Positions 1 through 7,660 are shown, counted from the stretch's first letter. The stretch: DNA of 51,016 nt from Vibrio methylphosphonaticus (GCF_023634655.1 NZ_JAMKMS010000025.1:1-51016); one strand, 5' to 3'. Notes: generated from the letters alone by a model not told the origin. Made by a program: numbers and translations.

Positions 1-1159
1 GTGTCCACTGCTTTTGCAGTGTTTTGCCGCCCGTTGAATCTTTACTTAGCACTTCGCCATTCGCTACATCGATGATGCCAGTGTTCATCACAAGAGCGCC
101 ACGGTAAGTACCTTTACCCAATGTGCCTTCGATATAGTTGTTTTCAATAACGTGGTTCTCATCATAGATGCGGATACCGCCTGAGTTAGCCGTGTTACCC
201 GGTAAGATCACGTTGTTTGTCACAACATTATTATGACCGTGTCGTAGAGAAATCATCGAAGTACTGTTTTTGATTGTGTTGGCATCAAAAGTGATACCGC
301 TCGCTTTCACAGAAATAAGCTCGATCTCGCCAGACCCATTTTTACCGACATAACCACTGATATTGTCGAAGTAGTTATTGCGGATAACACTTTGTGAGTC
401 AAATAGAGAATTGTGGCTGTCACCCACGCGGATAGCTTGTCTGTCGTTACGGTTTGTTCTCACCATTTTCGGGTTCGAGTTTTCGATAAGCTCCATATCT
501 AAAGCTGTCAGGTCTTTAAAGATGTTACCTTCGATCAGAGTTTTCTCTAACTTGTCTGATGTTGCCACAACAAGCATCGCACCGCGCTTGTACTTACCTT
601 CAAAGGTATTGTTGGTAATCTTGTTGTTTTCACCGCCAACAGTGATCCAACGGATGTTAGGGTATTTTCCTTTCTCATCCGCTACGTATTCGTAGTCGTT
701 GAACTTATAGATGACAGAGTTGTTTAAGGTGTTATTTTTACCAAAGATACCAAACACGCCCATGATGTTTGCATCATGACTTTCAGTGCTTAATGTTGCA
801 CCACCATCAGTGAAGACCAAGCTTTCAATTAGGTTGTTGTCACCCTGAATCAAGAACTGAGTTGAGCCGTTAAAAACGGCAGTTCCAGGCTCTTGAGCGA
901 CAATTTTGACGTTATTCGCTGATAAAGTCACACGACCTAAATCGGCATAGCGACCTGGTTTGATGCTAATCACATCGCCATCTTGCGCGTTGTTGATGCT
1001 CTCGCGTAGCTCCAGTACCTCTTGTGCAGAAGCAACAGCAACACCTTGATCAACCATAACTGCTGTCGGTTGGGTAACTTGTTCTGTGCTAGCGTGGCTA
1101 GTTGTCGCGCCTGCCAACAGTAATGAACCTAAAATGAATGCAATTGGTGACTTTTTCAT
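1..1159 (-). CDS. Polysaccharide lyase family 6 (chondroitinase B / alginate lyase type), 3' end outside window
   Basis: Reading the minus strand from an ATG at 1159 gives 386 codons with no stop, so the gene leaves the window at its left edge. Residues 1-24 form a signal peptide (MKKSPIAFILGSLLLAGATT then SHA). The rest is rich in repeated asparagine-containing turns (NNTLNNS, NNKITNNTF, NNVVTNN), typical of a right-handed parallel beta-helix. The active-site pattern of family PL6 is visible: E278 and E280 in SGEIELISVKASG (calcium ligands in the family), K285 as Bronsted base and R306 in SLRHG as acid. Known PL6 enzymes depolymerise alginate or dermatan sulfate; alginate is the likelier substrate in a marine Vibrio, as inference. 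The protein would act in the periplasm or outside the cell. No partner gene is visible to the right. Family call is firm; substrate is not. Confidence 0.9.
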   Translation of the reverse strand, partial: MKKSPIAFILGSLLLAGATTSHASTEQVTQPTAVMVDQGVAVASAQEVLELRESINNAQDGDVISIKPGRYADLGRVTLSANNVKIVAQEPGTAVFNGSTQFLIQGDNNLIESLVFTDGGATLSTESHDANIMGVFGIFGKNNTLNNSVIYKFNDYEYVADEKGKYPNIRWITVGGENNKITNNTFEGKYKRGAMLVVATSDKLEKTLIEGNIFKDLTALDMELIENSNPKMVRTNRNDRQAIRVGDSHNSLFDSQSVIRNNYFDNISGYVGKNGSGEIELISVKASGITFDANTIKNSTSMISLRHGHNNVVTNNVILPGNTANSGGIRIYDENHVIENNYIEGTLGKGTYRGALVMNTGIIDVANGEVLSKDSTGGKTLQKQWT

Positions 1160-1628
1160 AAGTTTCTCTTTCGTAGGGTACTTGAGTATGAGGGAAGGTT
1201 AGCAACACAAAAGAGGGTGAGAAAACCGATTCGCCTCTGGAATGTGGTCTGAATCGCGTCGGCTTTGCTAAATTGTGGATAAGTTCAAATAATTTAATAA
1301 TACAAATAAAACTTGACAGTTTGAGGGTTGTAAAGGGTCTTAGTTCGGGTTAGAGGATTTTCTTAAAGTGTCTGACAATTATTTAATTTATTGTTTTGTA
1401 TGGTTTATTTTATTGTTTGTTACCTTTTGGTAGGTGATTTAAACATAGAGCTGTATGAGCTGATCTGCAAAGTTGAAGGCGCATAAGTAATATTAGTGTA
1501 CTTACAATGACGAAGTGTTTGGCCGAGATATTAGGAAAGCTATCGGGCATAAATGAGTTGCTGGTGCTCTCGCTGGCTCTTTTTAGGACAAAAATAATTT
1601 AGTTTCCTTTTTCCTCCAATAAAAACGT

Positions 1629-1750
1629 CCGTCACCCTCACGCAAGTGAGGGTCTAATAAAGCGCGTAGCTAATTGAAAAATAATGACTACATCGCGTAA
1701 ATTACGTTTATAGCACGCTGCATAAGATCTCTTTTTCAAGGGGATGACGG
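1629..1750. repeat. Palindromic intergenic repeat bounded by CCGTCA / TGACGG
   Basis: The element starts with CCGTCACCCTCACG and ends with GGGGATGACGG, so its two ends are imperfect inverted repeats. Next to the left end is a perfect 7-bp hairpin, CCCTCAC-GCAA-GTGAGGG (1634-1651). It has no coding potential and sits in an 844-bp stretch without a gene between the PL6 lyase and the globin. The look is that of a small non-autonomous or REP-like repeat; copy number in the genome cannot be judged from one window. The remaining part of the gap (1160-1628 and 1751-1901) shows nothing I can name beyond AT-rich upstream sequence of the lyase gene. Confidence 0.45.
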
Positions 1751-1901
1751 GGTTATTTTTGGTTTAGAAACAAGAAAGGGGTATTTTCGTGTTTCATGCC
1801 CCGTCAGCACGCCTCTGGACAAAACCTTGCCAGTGATTATCCTAAATTAGTAAAAAGCGGATTAATTTTAGTATCGAAAACGCACACATCGCGTGCCAGA
1901 A

Positions 1902-1995
1902 CTTACCAGTCGCATTAAGGTGTGAGCGGCGCTTCGCTATATTTGAGCGAAGTGAAACTTCCAAGCGTTGCGAATGATTCTTAAATGCTCGTTAG
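1902..1995 (-). other. Degenerate integron attC-like recombination site downstream of the globin gene
   Basis: On the minus strand, 9 nt after the globin stop codon, the sequence runs CTAACGAGCATTTAAG, then an imperfect palindrome, then CACACCTTAATGCGACTGG. The L boxes pair: GCATT-T-AAG (1988-1980) with CTTAATGC (1919-1912), with one unpaired T, as in the extrahelical base of attC hairpins. The centre has a perfect 7-bp stem, CTTCGCT / AGCGAAG. The 5' CTAAC box resembles R''; the 3' R' box, expected as GTTA-like, is degraded to TGGTAAG. The layout gene-stop-attC is that of an integron gene cassette. Probably no longer recombination-proficient; resemblance to Vibrio attC sites is from memory. 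Confidence 0.55.
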
Positions 1996-2003
1996 CACAC
2001 TCG

Positions 2004-2438
2004 TTACACTGTTTTATTGACCATTTCTGACATTGGGTTAGCAATAGCGTGCTTACTCATTATCTCTAAACCCAGCTCCAACATTGAGCGCCAGGCCTGG
2101 TCGATCTCATCATCAAAAAGAGGGTCAAAGTTTGCGACCGTAGCTAAGAGACTCTCTTGCCACGCCACAAGCTCTTCTGGCTTGATGTTTAAGTTCATGT
2201 CCTTGTGACGTGTAGCTAAGTTTTTTACGTTATTCCGTATGAATGGATTATCAGATGCGTTTTGCACAAGAATAATCGATGCTTTGAGCATTCTTGTTTG
2301 CTTCTCGTTGTCAACGCCAAAAAAGCGTTCGGAGAATCTTGGGTTGGTTGAACAGAAGTGTTTTAAAAAAAAGGTGAGGAAATCCTCATCGATGTTACAT
2401 CTAGCATAACTTGCTTGGAATGATTCACAATAGCTCAT
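2004..2438 (-). CDS. Single-domain globin
   Basis: A 144-residue protein with all-alpha composition. The stretch NLATRHKDMNLNIKPEEL fits the F helix of bacterial globins, with H78 as the proximal haem ligand, and is followed by a G-helix-like segment (ESLLATVANFDPLFDDEI). FSERFF near residue 35-40 fits the CD corner, with F40 or F35 as the conserved phenylalanine. There is no reductase domain and no signal peptide, so it is a cytoplasmic single-domain globin; O2 or NO binding is inference. It stands alone, with its stop 9 nt before an attC-like site, which suggests an integron-cassette origin. Confidence 0.7.
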   Translation of the reverse strand: MSYCESFQASYARCNIDEDFLTFFLKHFCSTNPRFSERFFGVDNEKQTRMLKASIILVQNASDNPFIRNNVKNLATRHKDMNLNIKPEELVAWQESLLATVANFDPLFDDEIDQAWRSMLELGLEIMSKHAIANPMSEMVNKTV

Positions 2439-3008
2439 GGAATATCCTTATTTCAAAACTACAGAATACTGTATTAATGTAGTTCATATAAAGTTTGAAA
2501 CTCACTTTGGGTAATAACTTTGTTGACCAAACGACTGATCTGGCACGGATTTGGACAGAAATTACTTAGAATAATAACTCTATTTTGATTCTAATAGATT
2601 AGAAAAAGTATGTTAAAACTATATTATTGTGACGCTTTGGCTAGACCTAGTTTACCAAAACGTTCAAACTGAATAGTTGCTTTAATAGCGGTAATACTCT
2701 CGCATATCATACTCAGCATTGTAATGTTCGCATCTTCTGTACGTTAGTACTAGAAATTCAGCTTCCTATGTCTCCACGGGCACCACTAAGCGGTATCAAA
2801 TGGGTCAAACACCTGTTTAAGTCTGAAAATGAATGGTGAACTGGTTTTACGTTTATTTTTAGCAAAATTGTGATGTGATTTTGTCGTTTCGTATCAATAC
2901 ATATTACACAAAAGGAGAGATGAATCACAATTTATAATTGTTCATGTGTAGAAAATCACATAATGGCCGCTATTGTAGTCACTTAATCATATAATCAAAG
3001 AACTAAGA
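2439..3008. promoter_or_regulatory. 570-bp gene-free stretch; CRP-like site at 2945-2960
   Basis: The last part of this AT-rich gap holds TGTGTAGAAAATCACA (2945-2960), which matches the CRP consensus TGTGA-N6-TCACA at 9 of 10 fixed positions. It lies 48 bp before the start codon of the binding-protein gene at 3009, a usual distance for activation. Just upstream is a dyad, ACAATT-TAT-AATTGT (2929-2943). I see no convincing gene in the rest of the gap; promoters of the divergent globin and binding-protein genes must lie here. Confidence 0.5.
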
Positions 3009-3875
3009 ATGTACCGTTCCATTTTTTCTCTTTTTTCTCTTTTTTCTCTTGCTTTTAGTGCTTGCCAAATAAGTTATGCTGAATCTTTAAGATTACCGGG
3101 CAAACCGAATGACAAGAAACTGCATCTTACTCTGGCTAAAGAGATCGTTAATCGCTCTGACCGCTTCGATGAAATAAAGTTTGTCTATGAAGCAACAGGG
3201 GAGCCTGCTCAGTCTAGAGTTATGGCAGATTTAGAATCGGGAGAGATTGACCTCTATTGGTCAGCGACCAGTCTCGACATGGAGAAACGCTTTGCTCCAA
3301 TATTATTCCCTATTTATCGAGGAATGCTTGGTATGCGAATCGGACTGATTCATGAAAAAGATAAACGATTACTCGCAAACGTAAGATCTAAAGCAGATTT
3401 CGCTCGCTTTAAAGTTTGTTCCGGAAAAACATGGCCAGACACGTCCATTCTTGATGCGAATGGGATAAACACCGCTAAGTCTCTTAAATACCCCAACATT
3501 TTTGAGATGATGCTATCAGGTAACCGTTGCCACCTCTTCGCTCGTGGCGTCATGGAGCCTTTTGCAGAAATGCAGTCATACCCAGAGCTACCGTTAGCAG
3601 TTGATAGCCATATCATGCTTCGTTACCGAATGCCTTACATGCTCTTTGTGCAAAAGGAAAATACTGAACTTCAACAACACATCACAGAAATTGTTGAAGA
3701 TATTTTCGCTGACGGCACCTATGAAAAACTGTTTTTTAACGATCCGGAGGTGCGTATGGCGCTATCACAAGCCAATCTTTCAGAACGCACTATTATCGAT
3801 CTTAAAAACCCTTATCTGACTGAAGATAGCCGTTCTATCCCAGAAAAATATTTCTTTGATCCACTTGCTAACTGA
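3009..3875 (+). CDS. Periplasmic solute-binding protein-like (SBP_bac_3 type fold), paired with an MCP
   Basis: A 288-residue protein with a signal peptide of about 24 residues (hydrophobic FSLFSLFSLAFSA, then QISYAES). The body looks like a type 2 periplasmic binding protein: SRVMADLESGEIDLYWSATS reads as the ligand-loop region, and EDIFADGTYEKLFF is typical of the C-terminal part of SBP_bac_3 proteins. Ligand unknown. No ABC permease or ATPase is near; the next gene, about 10 nt on, is a chemotaxis receptor. A sensory role, binding a ligand and presenting it to the MCP, is therefore more likely than transport (inference). The signal peptide contains three exact 9-bp repeats. A CRP-like site lies 48 bp upstream of the start. 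Confidence 0.65.
   Translation: MYRSIFSLFSLFSLAFSACQISYAESLRLPGKPNDKKLHLTLAKEIVNRSDRFDEIKFVYEATGEPAQSRVMADLESGEIDLYWSATSLDMEKRFAPILFPIYRGMLGMRIGLIHEKDKRLLANVRSKADFARFKVCSGKTWPDTSILDANGINTAKSLKYPNIFEMMLSGNRCHLFARGVMEPFAEMQSYPELPLAVDSHIMLRYRMPYMLFVQKENTELQQHITEIVEDIFADGTYEKLFFNDPEVRMALSQANLSERTIIDLKNPYLTEDSRSIPEKYFFDPLAN
3022..3048 (+). repeat. Three tandem 9-bp repeats inside the signal peptide
   Basis: TTTTTTCTC occurs three times head to tail and encodes FSL-FSL-FSL, the hydrophobic core of the signal peptide of the binding protein. Because the unit is 9 bp, gain or loss of a copy keeps the frame and only changes the length of the hydrophobic core by three residues. Confidence 0.9.
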
Positions 3876-3885
3876 GCACACCGCC

Positions 3886-5358
3886 ATGAATCAAATAACA
3901 AAAAAAATGGTTTTATTGATTGCAATAGTAATGCTTATTGTTGCCGCTATCGCTTTGCCTATTCAATTTATGATTAACCAATCACACGTTTCGGATAAAT
4001 CTGCATTGGACATTAAGCGTATTACCTCTGAATTGAGTGTGATATTACAAGAGCCCGTTTATGTATACGATAAAACACTGATACTAAATATTATTGAAGC
4101 ATACGCAAAAAATGACGTCATCGCTGAAATCCAAGTCCTTGATCAAAATAGCAACACGTTGGCCAGTGTAAGCCCGCGTGAAGTTCATGAAACTTCATCA
4201 CTGACTATTGCGTGGGATTCATTGCCTATCGGTAAAATCATTGTTGGATTTAACCATGATGCAACAAATGCTAATTTAATTAACTCTATGAAACTCGCGA
4301 TTGGTATTTTACTTTGCGTATTTATCGCTAGTTTAATTTTGATTTCTATCGTCCTTGATAGAAAAGTTGTCCAACCTATCAAAAACATGGCTGACTCAAT
4401 GAATGAAATTGCCTCTGGGGGAGGTGACCTGACATCTCGAGTTGCGGAAGTAGGCAATGATGAAGTCACGTCACTTGCAAAAGCATTCAACCAATTCGTT
4501 GCGACCATTCAATCTATCGTTCTAGAAACATCAAACACGACCAAATTGTTGGATAAGAGCGGTCACGGCATTGCGCAGTTACGTGATGAGATGAACCAAC
4601 AAAGCCAACGACAATCATTATTAACTCAAGAGAGTTTGCACAGCATTGAGCAGTTTGATCTAGCGACGAAAGAAATTGCTGTTCATACAGAAAATACCCT
4701 GCATCAATCGAATGATGCCCTAGAGCTTTGTCAGCACAGTGGACACACTATTGATATTAATGAACGTCATATTAATGACTTGGTCGTAAGTCTGGAAAGT
4801 GCAGCGAAATGTGCAAACTCACTAAAAGTGAGCAGTGATGATATAGGTCGAGTGATTGATGTCATCAAAGCGATTGCAGAACAAACTAATTTATTGGCAT
4901 TGAATGCTGCCATTGAAGCGGCACGTGCTGGCGAGTCTGGTCGTGGTTTTGCGGTTGTTGCAGATGAAGTACGTTCGTTAGCATCTAAAACCCATGACTC
5001 GACCAATGAGATTGAGTCCATAATTGAACGTCTGCAACAAGAAGCAAATGAGTCTTTTGAAGCAACACAAAGCTCAAAAGCCTTAGTAGAGCAAACAAAA
5101 ACCAGCGCAGACCAAATTCAGCAAGCTTTGTCGAGCATTATCGCTTCCGTAACATCCATCAATGGCATGGTTGACTCTGTGGCATCCGCTTGTGAAGAAC
5201 AATCAAACGTTAGCTCAAAAGTGGCAAATGACATGCAGTGTCTCGATAGTAGCGCGAAAGAACTAGTAAGCGTAAATGATGATTTGGCAAATGTATCCAA
5301 TGACATTTTGTCGCAAACCACCGTCCTTTCCACTCAGATAGCAAAATTTAAATTTTAA
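3886..5358 (+). CDS. Methyl-accepting chemotaxis protein
   Basis: I take the start at 3886 (MNQITKKMVLL), 10 nt after the stop of the binding-protein gene; an in-frame ATG at 3856 would overlap that gene and add ten polar residues. The 490-residue protein has a first membrane helix at about 8-27, a periplasmic part of about 115 residues with a Cache-like look (VYDKTLILNIIEAYAKNDVI), a second helix at about 145-165, a HAMP domain (VVQPIKNMADSMNEIASGGG) and a long coiled-coil signalling domain. The tip sequence EQTNLLALNAAIEAARAGE at about 331-349 is the CheA/CheW-binding hairpin. No C-terminal CheR-binding pentapeptide is present. Likely an operon with the upstream binding protein and a receptor for its ligand. 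Confidence 0.93.
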   Translation: MNQITKKMVLLIAIVMLIVAAIALPIQFMINQSHVSDKSALDIKRITSELSVILQEPVYVYDKTLILNIIEAYAKNDVIAEIQVLDQNSNTLASVSPREVHETSSLTIAWDSLPIGKIIVGFNHDATNANLINSMKLAIGILLCVFIASLILISIVLDRKVVQPIKNMADSMNEIASGGGDLTSRVAEVGNDEVTSLAKAFNQFVATIQSIVLETSNTTKLLDKSGHGIAQLRDEMNQQSQRQSLLTQESLHSIEQFDLATKEIAVHTENTLHQSNDALELCQHSGHTIDINERHINDLVVSLESAAKCANSLKVSSDDIGRVIDVIKAIAEQTNLLALNAAIEAARAGESGRGFAVVADEVRSLASKTHDSTNEIESIIERLQQEANESFEATQSSKALVEQTKTSADQIQQALSSIIASVTSINGMVDSVASACEEQSNVSSKVANDMQCLDSSAKELVSVNDDLANVSNDILSQTTVLSTQIAKFKF

Positions 5359-5710
5359 GTGTTGTTATCAAATCTGTGTTTGTTGACGAACCCCACTTTT
5401 TAAAGTGGGGTTTTGTATTAGCAGCCACATTCGCAGTTATTTTCATTATGCCATTGCATGCAACCAAGCAACGCTTGAGTCGACACTTAAACACTAAGGT
5501 TTGATGTATTTGAGCTGTATTTAGCCCCGTTTTTGAGGATAACTCACCCAATAGGGCTATCTTCTTAATATTTTGAGCGGCTGCTAGACAACATGACATT
5601 TGAACGTTCTTCCGTTCATGGAAGATAGCATGACGGCGGCCATGATAGTGTTTCGCATCGGCGAAACTCCGTTCTGCAGTTAAACTTCTCCATCTGTAGG
5701 TCTTTCATCC
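5348..5710 (-). pseudogene. C-terminal remnant of an IS1182-type (DDE) transposase
   Basis: Reading the minus strand from about 5710, one frame gives TYRWRSLTAERSFADAKH, then YHGRRHAIFHERKNVQM and LAAAQNIKKIALL. This is the C-terminal block of IS1182-family transposases (E-R-x-F-A-D-A-K ... G-x-R ... Q-x-L-x-A-A-x-Q-N-x-K-K). An in-frame stop precedes it and no N-terminal part, first two catalytic aspartates or terminal inverted repeats are found, so it is a dead fragment. The reading frame continues to 5348 and overlaps the terminator and last codons of the MCP gene on the other strand, where homology is doubtful. Confidence 0.75.
5389..5414 (+). terminator. Intrinsic terminator of the MCP gene
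   Basis: AACCCCACTTT-TT-AAAGTGGGGTT followed by TT, 30 nt after the MCP stop. The hairpin is G/C rich in its lower part and followed by a short T run. It lies within the transposase-derived sequence. Confidence 0.8.
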
Positions 5711-5840
5711 ATAGGTTGATGCTCTCCCGTAAGATAACTTCTAGTAAGGCAAACATAGATTAACAGAATATAAATGAACTTTTGTTCTAGTTTATTTTGG
5801 GGCAAAAGTTAGTCAAGTTAGAACAACGCTCGCGTATACG

Positions 5841-5873
5841 GAAACGCCCAAAGTTATTAGCTTTGGGCGTTTC
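5841..5873. terminator. Bidirectional terminator hairpin after the acetyltransferase gene
   Basis: GAAACGCCCAAAG-TTATTAG-CTTTGGGCGTTTC is a perfect 13-bp stem. It lies about 30 nt past the stop of the minus-strand acetyltransferase gene and has A/T flanks on both sides. Confidence 0.75.
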
Positions 5874-5905
5874 TTCTAGCAAAGTTGGTTACGACAAACC
5901 GAGAT

Positions 5906-6337
5906 TTAGAAGCTCATATGCAGAATTGGAAAAGGTTTTTCCATATCATCAAGTGGCGAGCGTGAAACGACTTTGAAGCCCATATACTCGTAGAAACCTA
6001 CTGCCTGTGGGTTTTGCTCGTTTACATCGACTTTGGTTGCACCTAACTGCTCTATTGTGTATTGCAGCAGCACCTTGCCAATTCCTTGCCCTCTGGCCTT
6101 GTTTAAGATGAAAAGCATTTCAACCTTAGAATCATAGATACCCACGAAGCCTAAGATTGAGCTTGCATCACTTCTAATGCATCTTAACGTAACAGTAGGA
6201 AAAGCCTGTTCGATGATAATTGGTTTAAAAAACTCAATATCTTCTTCTGTAATGAAGTCATGAGTTGCTCGGACTGAGTTTTCCCAAACATTGAGCATTT
6301 CTGCGTAATCTTCAGGAAGCACACTTTCTACAATCAT
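5906..6337 (-). CDS. yjaB: GNAT-family N-acetyltransferase, YjaB-like
   Basis: 143 residues, the usual size for a single GNAT domain. The acetyl-CoA pyrophosphate loop is ARGQGIGKVLL (R82-G87). Several stretches match E. coli YjaB from memory: SVRATHDFI near the start, VNEQNPQAVGFYEYMGFKV in the middle and SPLDDMEKPFPILHMSF at the end. It transfers an acetyl group from acetyl-CoA to an amine; the substrate is unknown for this subfamily. The gene stands alone, with its own terminator, between two decayed regions. Confidence 0.85.
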   Translation of the reverse strand: MIVESVLPEDYAEMLNVWENSVRATHDFITEEDIEFFKPIIIEQAFPTVTLRCIRSDASSILGFVGIYDSKVEMLFILNKARGQGIGKVLLQYTIEQLGATKVDVNEQNPQAVGFYEYMGFKVVSRSPLDDMEKPFPILHMSF

Positions 6338-6561
6338 TGTGTTTTCTCTATAGTTGACTGAAATTCATGTGCAGCCGCGAGCGTGAATTCTATCCGCAAA
6401 TCATTAAGTAGTCTAATGATGTAAGCAAAGGGTTCTGGCTTGGAATGGGGCAGATCTGCGTTACATACGAAGCTCGGTGAAGAGCTATAGCATAGCCTCA
6501 TTGACTCCTTGTATCTGACACTGGCAAACTACAAGAAAAGCGATCATAACGAGTTAGCGTA

Positions 6562-6709
6562 ATGCAGAAATACGAATGGCGTAAAGGCGAAAAAAACTCT
6601 ACCTACCTAAAGCTAAACCTGAAGTAGTAGACGTTGAAGAGATGCAATTCATCACCATTAGTGGCGAGGGCAATCCGAACTCACCAGCATTCACTGGGTA
6701 TATTTGGTT
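6562..6709 (+). pseudogene. 5' fragment of a GyrI-like small-molecule-binding domain gene, frameshifted
   Basis: An ATG at 6562 opens MQKYEWRKGEK. The frame is lost at a run of seven A (6590-6596); in the next frame the protein continues as LYLPKAKPEVVDVEEM and ITISGEGNPNSPAFTGYIW, which is the N-terminal signature of the GyrI-like/AraC-effector family as I remember it. One more A in the run would restore the frame. The match stops at about 6709, where the sequence changes to a different fragment on the other strand, so the gene is both frameshifted and truncated. Confidence 0.7.
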
Positions 6710-7163
6710 TCGCTCCACCTTGTCTGGATAGGCAGTTAAGAAAATAACTACAGCGCTGCGGGAGCTGTTGAATGGTGAGTTGGGTAACATTCTCAAGCTT
6801 CTTGTACTCGATGAATCGAGAAAAAGCATTTTTGCCGACACTAGGGTGGTTTGGTGATGCTTTAACTGCGTGAGTACCATTAAGCATTGATGCACTTGTC
6901 GTGGTTTCTAGTTGGGTACGGTAATCTAGACGTCGCTTATTAATAGTCTCAGAAAGTTCGGCTTTGAAGTTGGTAAAACTTAATGCCGTCGCTTTGGCTT
7001 TGTCGAAAAGAGAATTAAGTATTTGAACTTGTAAGATGTTTTTCAGGTAAGCGACTTTTCGCTCACTGGTCAAACGGGCGAATTTACATTCTTTAGGATA
7101 GGCTATTTCACGCAGCGGAAGAGGGGGTTGCGAGACGTGTGTAGTAAACGCTATTTGGAAGTT
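6705..7163 (-). pseudogene. Internal fragment of an unknown gene, possibly an integrase remnant
   Basis: The minus strand is open from just after a stop at 7164-7166 down to 6681 but has no good start codon (a TTG at 7073 is in the middle of the plausible protein). It reads FTTHVSQPPLPLREIAYPKE, then KFARLTSERKVAYLKNI, and later RFIEYKKLENVTQLTIQQLP and QRCSYFLNCLSRQ. The last part is reminiscent of a core-binding domain of tyrosine recombinases, but this is weak. The C-terminal residues after SRQ are antisense to the GyrI-like fragment, so the gene is cut off there. Position beside tRNA-Ser would suit an integrase remnant (inference). Confidence 0.45.
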
Positions 7164-7222
7164 TCAATAAGTATATCTGTGCCACCTATATGTGCAAGAT
7201 GATTTTTGAGGCTCTAGATGCG

Positions 7223-7249
7223 AAAAAACCGCTGTAAAAACAGCGGTTT
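7223..7249 (-). terminator. Terminator of tRNA-Ser (first copy)
   Basis: On the minus strand: AAACCGCTG-TTTTT-ACAGCGGTTT followed by TTTT. It lies 12 nt after the encoded CCA end of the tRNA gene. Confidence 0.8.
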
Positions 7250-7261
7250 AATCTTCAAAAG

Positions 7262-7352
7262 TGGCGGAGGGATAGGGATTTGAACCCTAGAAGGGCTATT
7301 AACCCTTGCCGGTTTTCAAGACCGGTGCTTTCGACCACTCAGCCATCCCTCC
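7262..7352 (-). tRNA. tRNA-Ser(UGA), first copy
   Basis: The minus strand folds as a class II tRNA of 91 nt including an encoded CCA. Acceptor stem GGAGGGA / TCCCTCC, D arm TGGCTGAGTGGTCGAAAGCA, anticodon stem-loop CCGGTCTTGAAAACCGG with anticodon TGA, a long variable arm (AAGGGTTAATAGCCCTT) and T arm TAGGGTTCAAATCCCTA. It differs from the copy at 13007-13097 only by one compensated base pair in the acceptor stem. Confidence 0.97.
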
Positions 7353-7363
7353 GAACGGCGTGA

Positions 7364-7392
7364 ATAATAGCGACTCGAACTAACGCTGTAAA
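7364..7392 (-). promoter_or_regulatory. Sigma70 promoter of tRNA-Ser
   Basis: On the minus strand TTTACA (7392-7387) and TATTAT (7369-7364) are 17 bp apart, ending 11 bp before the tRNA 5' end. The second tRNA copy has a similar arrangement (TTTACA, 17 bp, AATAAT). Confidence 0.7.
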
Positions 7393-7552
7393 GGGAGAAT
7401 TAAGGATTATCATCTTAAGTGATTGAATCAGCATCAATCCGTTTAAATTTCCGGCGATGGGATGATTGCGTGTGCGTAACGGTCTTAGCCTGCAAGAGGT
7501 TCAGTTTCTCAATTCTAATTTTTCTTTGTGGCTCTCGTTTGGATGACACATT

Positions 7553-7572
7553 TTGGTGGGGTGCTGCACCAA
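7553..7572. promoter_or_regulatory. Dyad upstream of the sigma54 promoter, possible NtrC enhancer
   Basis: TTGGTG-N8-CACCAA. Its centre lies about 110 bp before the expected transcription start of the nitrate transporter operon, a usual distance for NtrC. The half site TGCACCAA fits NtrC sites, but the spacing of the dyad differs from the classic TGCAC-N7-GTGCA, so the assignment is tentative. The rest of 7393-7552 shows nothing clear. Confidence 0.4.
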
Positions 7573-7644
7573 CTTGGGGGGTGTAGGTACGGGTCAAACG
7601 CTTGAGCTAAATGTAACTTATTGTTTCAAAAGTACTTAATAAGT

Positions 7645-7660
7645 TGGCATGGTGTCTGCA
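7645..7660 (+). promoter_or_regulatory. Sigma54 (RpoN) promoter of the nitrate transporter operon
   Basis: TGGCATGGTGTCTGCA fits the consensus TGGCACR-N4-TTGCA, with the invariant GG and GC exactly 10 nt apart and only two differences. Transcription would begin near 7672, giving a leader of about 180 nt before the start codon at 7854. Confidence 0.75.

Noticed and set aside
378..695. Plus-strand open frame of 105 codons
   Set aside because: It is antisense to the PL6 lyase gene, has no ribosome site and no family resemblance.
2521..2570. Sigma54 promoter at CTGGCACGGATTTGGAC
   Set aside because: The -24 part is good but the -12 GC is absent at the right spacing, and no nitrogen-type gene follows.
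3009..3875. Binding protein as part of an ABC uptake system
   Set aside because: No permease or ATPase gene on either side; the neighbour is a chemoreceptor.
6681..7073. Intact 130-residue gene starting at TTG 7073
   Set aside because: Plausible protein sequence continues upstream of the TTG to a stop, and the C terminus is antisense to the GyrI-like fragment, so it is a truncated remnant.
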